NCBI GenBank assembly: GCA_977017575.1
Contig: CDRNVI010000091.1
Coordinates: 19,111-83,110, forward strand
Direction of reading: 5' to 3'
Source of the DNA: Paramoeba atlantica
Taxonomy: Eukaryota; Discosea
DNA: 64,000 nt
Shown: one piece after another, positions 43,201 through 49,441 of the stretch
Numbering within the stretch: the first letter of the stretch is position 1
Layout of the letters: each line of letters begins with the position of its first letter
Program-made: the position numbers and the translations under genes
Notes under the pieces: generated by a model
What the model was told of the DNA's origin: nothing
The model's input: only the letters and a program-made list of their open reading frames with translations
The model's database searches: none

Positions 43201-44588
43201 ACTCGATCTTTACAAAAAACTCGATCTTTACAAAAAGGTCGATCTTTACTAAAAACTCGATATTTACGAAACACTCGATCTTTACAAAACACTCGATCTT
43301 TACAAAAAACTCGATCTTTGCTAAAAACTCGATCTTTACAAAAAATTCGATCTTTACAAAACACTCGATCTTTACAAAATACTCGATCTTTACAAAAAAC
43401 TCGATCTTTACAAACAACTCGATCTTTACAAAAAACTCGATCTTTACAAAAAGGTCGATCTTTACTAAAAACTCGATATTTACGAAACACTCGATCTTTA
43501 CAAAACACTCGATCTTTACAAACAACTCGATCTTTACAAAACACTCGATCTTTACAAAAAACTCGATCTTTACAAAAAACTCGATCTTTACAAAACACTC
43601 GATCTTTACAAAAAACTCGATCTTTACAAAAAGGTCGATCTTTACTAAAAACTCGATATTTACGAAACACTCGATCTTTACAAAACACTCGATCTTTACA
43701 AAATACTCGATCTTTACAAAAAACTCGATCTTTACAAAACACTCGATCTTTACAAAAAACTCGATCTTTACAAAAAGGTCGATCTTTACTAAAAACTCGA
43801 TATTTACGAAACACTCGATCTTTACAAAACACTCGATCTTTACAAACAACTCGATCTTTACAAAACACTCGATCTTTACAAAAACCTCGATCTTTACAAA
43901 ACACTCGATCTTTACAAAAAACTCGATCTTTACAAAAAGGTCGATCTTTACTAAAAACTCGATCTTTACAAAAAGGTCGATCTTTACTAAAAACTCGATA
44001 TTTACGAAACACTCGATCTTTACAAAACACTCGATCTTTACAAACAACTCGATCTTTACAAAACACTCGATCTTTACAAAAACCTCGATCTTTACAAAAA
44101 ACTCGATATTTACAAGAGATTCGAGCTTTACAAAAAACTAGATCTTTACAACAAACTCGATCTTTACAAAAAACTCGATCTTTACAAAAAACTCGATATT
44201 TACGAAACACTCGATATTTACAAATGATTCGATCTTTACAAAAAAACTCGATATTTACGAAACACTCGATATTTACAAAATATTCGATCTTTACAAAAAA
44301 CTCGATCTTTACAAGACACTCGATCTTTGCTAAAAACTCGATCTTTACAAAAAACTCGATCTTTACAAGACACTCGATCTTTGCTAAAAACTCGATCTTT
44401 ACAAAAAACTCGATCTTTACAAGACACTCGATCTTTGCTAAAAACTCGATCTTTACAAAAAACTCGATCTTTACAAGACACTCGATCTTTGCTAAAAACT
44501 CGATCTTTACAAAAAACTCGATCTTTACAAGACACTCGATCTTTGCTAAAAACTCGATCTTTACAAAAAACTCGATCTTTACAAAAAA
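40264..44588. repeat. 18-bp satellite array with higher-order structure
   Basis: About 240 tandem copies of CTCGATCTTTACAAAAAA. Variants differ mostly in the A-run and adjacent bases (ACAAAACA, ACTAAAAA, GCTAAAAA, ATATTTACGAAACA). Because the unit is a multiple of three and stop-free, very long frames are open on both strands. They are artefacts. A diagnostic block (ACTAGATC, ACAACAAA, then two ATATTTACGAAACA units and one 19-base unit) recurs at about 41.90, 42.71 and 44.14 kb, which shows higher-order duplication of ~0.81 and ~1.42 kb. The array is AT-rich and lies between the converging gene clusters, flanked by transposon debris. Confidence 0.97.
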
Positions 44589-44589
44589 G

Positions 44590-44888
44590 TTTGCGCCAAA
44601 AAAAGTAAAAATATTATTTTTTCAAAATCGACTCCTAAAATGTATTTCGAGAGTTTGGGACCTCAGCTACCATTCTACGACGTTTTTTACGAAAGATTGG
44701 CTTCCTACCACTAGTGGTAAGGCATCAAAAACGGCCCAAATTCGGTTAAAAGTTCGCAATTTGTGCCGAAAAATCGCGCTTTGTCACCCAAAAGAATAAA
44801 TTTAGAATATTTATGATCTTTTGGCGAAGTCATTCATGCTGCGCGCTTCGCGTTGAAAACTACGACCGTGTTTAACGAAGAGCCTAAA
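44590..44888 (-). repeat. inverted variant-B repeat plus partial palindromic element
   Basis: Bases 44590-44825 are the inverted counterpart of 31.78-32.05 kb. Bases 44826-44888 are the right half of the 119-bp palindrome. The satellite and transposon nest are thus enclosed by an inverted pair of the same repeat. Confidence 0.75.
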
Positions 44889-45157
44889 ATTAAAAAATCA
44901 CTTATTAGTTACATATCACCTATTAGTTACCAAAATCCTATGTAACTAATGTGCGTGGGGGGGTTTATGAATTTTAGCGATCATATTTTTTGTATTGGAT
45001 GTATTTTTAAAGAGACCTCAAAATAGCAGGAACTTGGAGATCTTAGAATTTTGAACCAAAAAGTGGTGCCGAAACCCCCCTAAGCCTCGTTGTACAAAAA
45101 AAAGTGGGGGGTGACTTATTCGCTGTGGGGGGTTTATATTGCATTGTTGCAGTTAAA
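44889..45157. other. spacer between satellite region and minus-strand cluster
   Basis: AT-rich with short C/G runs. It includes the direct repeats CACTTATTAGTTACAT / CACCTATTAGTTACCA. Probable 3' flank of the EIF1AD-like gene. No gene seen. Confidence 0.4.
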
Positions 45158-46342
45158 TTAATCAAGAAACACTTTGTCCTCTTCTTCATTTTCAGAAGGT
45201 GAGGATGATGTGTCCAGATCCCATCCCATGGACCTGTTTCCCATTTGCAAAGACATATTGTGCGTCGTGGTTGGATACTTAGGGTCCTGTGATAAGGTCC
45301 GACTATCACAATTATCAAAGCAACCAAGGCTGAGAAAATGTAGCAATGATGTGACGCCAAGATCGGTGTCATGCGAAGTGTTAATATTTGCACTAGCGCT
45401 TATAAATTTACTATGGGGTAGTGTATCTGCACATGGAGGTGGGACAGCGTGCGTTTGTTTTTGTATCTGCAACAAGAACGGAGAAGAGGTGTATTTTAAA
45501 GTTGTTTGTCCTTCCGAACCTCTTATTTCAGAAGACACGTCAGTACGGTAGGATATAGCTTCTTTGCGCAATGTTTTACGCTGAACAAGCGAAAGCTTGC
45601 GTGTAATAAAAAAGGAGAACTTAGATCCGTTCGAGAATGCACACTCAACCTGCGACGCATCATGTTTATGCTCTGCTAGAACTGAACAAGAGCGAGCCTG
45701 AGATGTTTCAGCGAAACTCGATGTGAATCCAGAGTCACCAAAGTTACGGGCGCGTCGCTTTTTTCCGCTGCTGCTGTCCTTATTAGAACGATCTGCATCC
45801 GAATTGGAGTAAGATTCCCGTACTACATCTACTTGTTCAGAGTTGCACTCGGTTTCAACATGACAGCTTTGTGTACTGAATGGAGGATGGAAGGAAGACC
45901 CATTTAAGTGAAAATTCGAGGCATCTAATGTAACATTCGTATTGCGAGATCTCACAGAGATGGGTGTTTCTTTCAGAGCCTCAGAACAACACTCAGCAGA
46001 GACCCCGGTTTGTGAAATATCATCCGATACACTTTCCAACACAACTAAGTCCCCCCGTTGTAACCAAATCACTTTGTGCAGTCGTCGAGAAAGCTTTGCG
46101 AGCGCGGTGGGAAATAATGCATCATTATTTTTTTCATATTCCTCGTCATCTGGTGAGAAATGTGTTTTTTTGGTTTCCTTTGTTGCGTTTGGGCGCCAGT
46201 ACTCCACTTTCCAGAGATTGTTTCCGCGGCACTCGAGACACCGAGCAAGACACTCTGTGGAGGAATGAAGTAAGGGGACCTGCTTTTCGTTCATTTGCTG
46301 CACTACGTGTCGGGCATGGTGATGGCGTCCCACCCCGCTCAT
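45158..46342 (-). CDS. EIF1AD: EIF1AD-like S1/OB-fold protein
   Basis: A 394-residue protein. Residues ~10-105 match the eIF1A-type S1-like domain of EIF1AD: VVQQMNEKQVPLL, then ECLARCLECRGNNLWKVEYW ('GNNLheVe'), then LSRRLHKVIWLQRGDLVVLES ('kyRKNIWIKRGDFLIV'). A ~25-residue acidic insertion (SPDDEEYEKNNDALF) splits the domain. In animals EIF1AD functions in late 40S ribosome assembly. Beyond residue 110 the chain is Ser-rich and apparently disordered, with a KKRRAR basic patch that could be a nuclear signal, and an acidic end (SPSENEEEDKVF). Homologues are ~165 residues, so the tail is unusual. It is the last gene of the minus cluster, next to the satellite region. Confidence 0.78.
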   Translation of the reverse strand: MSGVGRHHHARHVVQQMNEKQVPLLHSSTECLARCLECRGNNLWKVEYWRPNATKETKKTHFSPDDEEYEKNNDALFPTALAKLSRRLHKVIWLQRGDLVVLESVSDDISQTGVSAECCSEALKETPISVRSRNTNVTLDASNFHLNGSSFHPPFSTQSCHVETECNSEQVDVVRESYSNSDADRSNKDSSSGKKRRARNFGDSGFTSSFAETSQARSCSVLAEHKHDASQVECAFSNGSKFSFFITRKLSLVQRKTLRKEAISYRTDVSSEIRGSEGQTTLKYTSSPFLLQIQKQTHAVPPPCADTLPHSKFISASANINTSHDTDLGVTSLLHFLSLGCFDNCDSRTLSQDPKYPTTTHNMSLQMGNRSMGWDLDTSSSPSENEEEDKVFLD

Positions 46343-46348
46343 GGAAGA

Positions 46349-46378
46349 CTAAGAAAAGATATGAAAGAAAGATTAGCA
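46349..46378 (-). promoter_or_regulatory. trans-splice acceptor of the EIF1AD-like gene
   Basis: On the minus strand CTTTCTTTCATATCTTTTC is followed by TTAG, and the ATG follows six bases later. A pyrimidine tract plus AG this close to a start codon is the expected kinetoplastid spliced-leader acceptor. Confidence 0.6.
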
Positions 46379-46524
46379 CGTTTAGATTTTGTATGGAAGG
46401 TATTTATGCACTGTGCAGCAAAATGAGCTTTTTAAAGATTTCTAAAAATCTTTGCGTGGAAAGATGGAGAACAGTATTGAAGTGCGGAGAAATGTCGCGC
46501 GGTAAAGAAATAAAGAAGAAAGTC

Positions 46525-46995
46525 CTAAAAGCGATGTCGTGTAGCATACTGCTGCACACTTTCCACCTTTGCAAGTCCTTTTTGCGCTCCGCGGAACACG
46601 ATCTCAATCAAATCTACCATTTCTTGTGGCTCATGGATAGGGAAATGAATTCGAGAATGTACCCCACTGCCGCAATCAACTTGGATGTGACGGTTCTGAT
46701 AAAAAAACATGACGTTCACGTCATCCTCAAGCTCATACATATCAGTGAAATCCGAAATGACATCCATATCAACGGCGTAAATTTCTGCAAAATTACGTAC
46801 TAGATGAACAATTCGGCGCAGTGTTTCGTCCATTTCTGCGCAGTCCGACGTGTTTTCACGACCAAAGCGAATCACAATAACGTAAGGAATGTCTGTGTTA
46901 ATGGCCAAGTCAACAGAGTAAGGGGTATGAATTCGTGTGAGCTCACGCTGGCTGCGCTTGGCAATGTGGTACGTTTTTTTCGGATCTTCCGACAT
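46525..46995 (-). CDS. DIB1: DIM1/U5-15K spliceosomal thioredoxin-fold protein
   Basis: A 156-residue protein closely matching DIM1/TXNL4A/Dib1, a small U5 snRNP (tri-snRNP) component needed for spliceosome assembly. Conserved blocks are seen in order: YVIVIRFGRENTSDCAEMDE, VRNFAEIYAVDM, MYELEDDVNVMFFYQNRHI, VDCGSG, and the C-terminal QEMVDLIEIVFRGAQKG followed by YATRHRF. The thioredoxin CxxC redox pair is absent, as in the whole family. The length is slightly above the usual 142 because of a longer N-terminus. In kinetoplastids the spliceosome mainly performs trans-splicing. A pyrimidine stretch with AG lies ~25-60 bases upstream. Confidence 0.92.
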   Translation of the reverse strand: MSEDPKKTYHIAKRSQRELTRIHTPYSVDLAINTDIPYVIVIRFGRENTSDCAEMDETLRRIVHLVRNFAEIYAVDMDVISDFTDMYELEDDVNVMFFYQNRHIQVDCGSGVHSRIHFPIHEPQEMVDLIEIVFRGAQKGLAKVESVQQYATRHRF

Positions 46996-47251
46996 ATGAA
47001 TGTGTGAAACCCTACCCGCTATTCAAGGGTAGAGGAAGAGGATGAAAATGTAACAGATAAACAAAAAATGTCTTTCTTATGGTATTTCCGGGAGATAATG
47101 ATACCGATAGAAGCCAAACAGAACGTGTAAAGAGTGAGTAACCAGAATATGCATAGAAAGTGGTTACAAAGACGAATATTAAAAACAAAAGAATGAGTCA
47201 CCTTTGCACACCGAAACCGAAGTCCTTGTCGATAACCTCCCCACCGCTCTT
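46996..47251. other. short intergenic spacer
   Basis: Minus-strand pyrimidine tract ending TTGAATAG near 47015-47050, a plausible splice acceptor for DIM1. The rest is AT-rich. Confidence 0.4.
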
Positions 47252-49132
47252 TCAATCCTTTTCGAATTCCAAATAGGACACACTCATCCCTTCTCCCCTA
47301 TCTCCTCTCCCCCCTCCCCCCTCAGACCGCATCCGAGGGTTTTGCCGGCGTAAGCGCTGCCCCATTTTCGTCACCGAGGCCACCACAGCCGCATCCCGGG
47401 CCATATCCTCCTCAGAGCCTGCCGCATTCGGGTCCAAATGCCTTCTCACCCCTAGACGACGAAAATCAACCTTATGTTGCGCATACAAATGATCGTACCG
47501 TGTCTGCGGGCTCTCCGCCATCCAATGCGCACCCCTCTCATACAAATCCGTCCGGGAAATCGTATTCTTACTCTCCATCCGGGTGTCCTTCTTTTGTTCC
47601 TCCACCTTAAACTGGTAAAACAACGAATCCGCCGGGGTACTCTCCCAGGTCTTCTTTCCCCCATGACGGCCATAATACGGTCCAATCCCGCTACTCCCTT
47701 TTTGGTCCTTTTCCTGCGGCAACCCGCGCATCCCGCCCCCACTGGTGAGCTCCAGAAGGTCATCCACATACTGCTCCGCGCGCCTCATGTTTAAAAACGA
47801 AAACTGAGACTTTGATCGCGCCCAGGCGTACTTCCTCCCCTCCGGGATACGGTAACAAATCAACGCGTCGTTGATATGAAATTTAACCACCGGAGAGAGG
47901 AATTCCGGAGGAAGACCATTTTCCCGAAGCGTATCCACCAAAAGCGGAATTTTCTTCATCTCCGCATGATTCGGTTGACCGTAATAAGCCATATCCCCGG
48001 CCAACGGGGTATAGGCCCGATCGACAATATCCCGTAGATACAGCTCCGCGGCCTCTAACGAAAGCCTCGAGGACGCGTTCGAGGCCACGCAATCCGCCCA
48101 CAGCGCATCCGCGGCCTCGGGATTTCTATTCTCCCGGTAACATTCAAACATTAAAGTAAAAAGAGTAAACGATAAATTTTCGGGGCATTTCGAGCGCAGC
48201 CAGTGGAACAGAGACTGGGCCTGGGTGAGTTCCCCACACAGGCTGAGGGCCCGGATGGTGTGAAGATAAGTAGTGAGATTCGGGCAGACCTTTTGGACCC
48301 CCAGCGCGTCGTAGGTTTGGGCAAACACACGCTGGCAGTTGGCAAAGCCCCCGGAGAGCATCACCGACATGAGCGCGTTGAAGAGATGGAGCAGCAGGGT
48401 TTTGTTGTTACTGTTTTGCAGGGAAGAAGAAGAAGAAAAAGAGGTGGAAAGCTCCGTTTTTGAAGCTTGTGAAGCTTGTAGTTTCGAGGTAGTAGAGCGA
48501 GTGGGGAGAGTACCGCTTCCTCTCTCCCTACGAAGTAAATCCATACAACACTCCACGACATAGCTGGCGTGGTCGACACGTTCGGTGCCTTGATACTCCC
48601 CCATTTTTTTAATCGCCTCCGTGGTGTCGTAGTGGCACTGGGTCTCACAAAGGTAGGTCTCGAGTTTTCGTGCGCGAAAACTTTCCACGAGGCTGGGGAA
48701 CGCGGTTAGAGGGAGTAGAGAAGACGGAGGGGCATCCCGCCCGTTGCGTAGGGGCATGAAATCACCATGGAGCGACAGAATCGCATCGAAATGGTTCATG
48801 GCGTACCCCGGGAACCCGTAATCATTGCACTCGCATAGGGAAATGTAATGCTGCCAGGCTTTTTTGGTTTTCTCCTCATGGGATACGGATGGAGGGGGTG
48901 TCTCATCGACCATGTCGTTTTCCCACCAATGTTGTTTTTCTCGGGACTCGATCGCGGATCGTTGCGCCTCGAAGGCTTTGATTTTTTCGTTCGTGCTCCG
49001 CGTGGTACGGATGTGATGTTCCAGTCGAGCTCGAGGCGACATGCGACAAGGGTAGAAAACCCCTCGCCAGTTCTCGAATCGAGATCGGCCCGGCATAAGG
49101 TACCGGTAGGTGGAGTGGGAGGGAACCGACAT
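47252..49132 (-). CDS. PPR-like mitochondrial protein (probable ribosome/RNA factor)
   Basis: A 626-residue protein counted from the first in-frame ATG. The N-terminus (SVPSHSTYRYLMPGRSRFENWRGVFYPCRMSPR) is basic with no acidic residues for ~18 positions, as in a mitochondrial presequence. Residues ~215-390 form helical pairs in PPR style (LFNALMSVMLSGGFANCQRVFAQTY, TYLHTIRALSLCGELTQAQSLFHWL, FTLMFECYRENRNPEAADALW). The C-terminal 200 residues are basic/aromatic and unlike PPRs (YYGRHGGKKTWESTPADSLFYQF), recalling kinetoplastid mitoribosomal PPR proteins. A Ser tract encoded by TCT/TTC codons sits near residue 230. The coding strand is C-rich at the 5' end and G-rich at the 3' end. Specific identity not assigned. 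Confidence 0.7.
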   Translation of the reverse strand: MSVPSHSTYRYLMPGRSRFENWRGVFYPCRMSPRARLEHHIRTTRSTNEKIKAFEAQRSAIESREKQHWWENDMVDETPPPSVSHEEKTKKAWQHYISLCECNDYGFPGYAMNHFDAILSLHGDFMPLRNGRDAPPSSLLPLTAFPSLVESFRARKLETYLCETQCHYDTTEAIKKMGEYQGTERVDHASYVVECCMDLLRRERGSGTLPTRSTTSKLQASQASKTELSTSFSSSSSLQNSNNKTLLLHLFNALMSVMLSGGFANCQRVFAQTYDALGVQKVCPNLTTYLHTIRALSLCGELTQAQSLFHWLRSKCPENLSFTLFTLMFECYRENRNPEAADALWADCVASNASSRLSLEAAELYLRDIVDRAYTPLAGDMAYYGQPNHAEMKKIPLLVDTLRENGLPPEFLSPVVKFHINDALICYRIPEGRKYAWARSKSQFSFLNMRRAEQYVDDLLELTSGGGMRGLPQEKDQKGSSGIGPYYGRHGGKKTWESTPADSLFYQFKVEEQKKDTRMESKNTISRTDLYERGAHWMAESPQTRYDHLYAQHKVDFRRLGVRRHLDPNAAGSEEDMARDAAVVASVTKMGQRLRRQNPRMRSEGGGGRGDRGEGMSVSYLEFEKD

Positions 49133-49441
49133 GGGGAAGGAGGGGAGAGGTAGAGGAGGAGAAAATAGGCTTGATTTGATGTTGAAAATAGTTGCGTGAG
49201 TCTGCACTTTGGATACGTTTGAAGTTTACGCGGTTCGTTCTGGAATTATGAAAAGAAAGTGATGTTGAATTGGGCAGAAAAAATGATAAGCAAATATGGA
49301 GAATAAGGCATTCAAATCGCCTGATTGTGGACCTCAAGCCAGACGGCTTGTCGAATGTTTCTACGCATGACAGATAAATTCACCAAATGACTTTGGTGGA
49401 AAGCTCCAACGGAAGTATTTTCACAAGAAATGGCGGCAAGT
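49133..49441. other. intergenic spacer between CLP1 and the PPR-like gene
   Basis: On the minus strand the ~30 bases before the PPR gene start are almost pure C/T. Otherwise no feature is recognised. Confidence 0.4.

Noticed and set aside
40264-44588. CRISPR-like array
   Set aside because: The units are contiguous with no unique spacers, and the context is eukaryotic.
40120-44800. Open frames of 450-850 codons on both strands across 40-45 kb
   Set aside because: They are products of a stop-free 18-bp satellite in all phases; no codon or domain evidence for protein.
45964-46803. 279-codon plus-strand frame
   Set aside because: Antisense to EIF1AD-like and DIM1 genes, which have clear homology.
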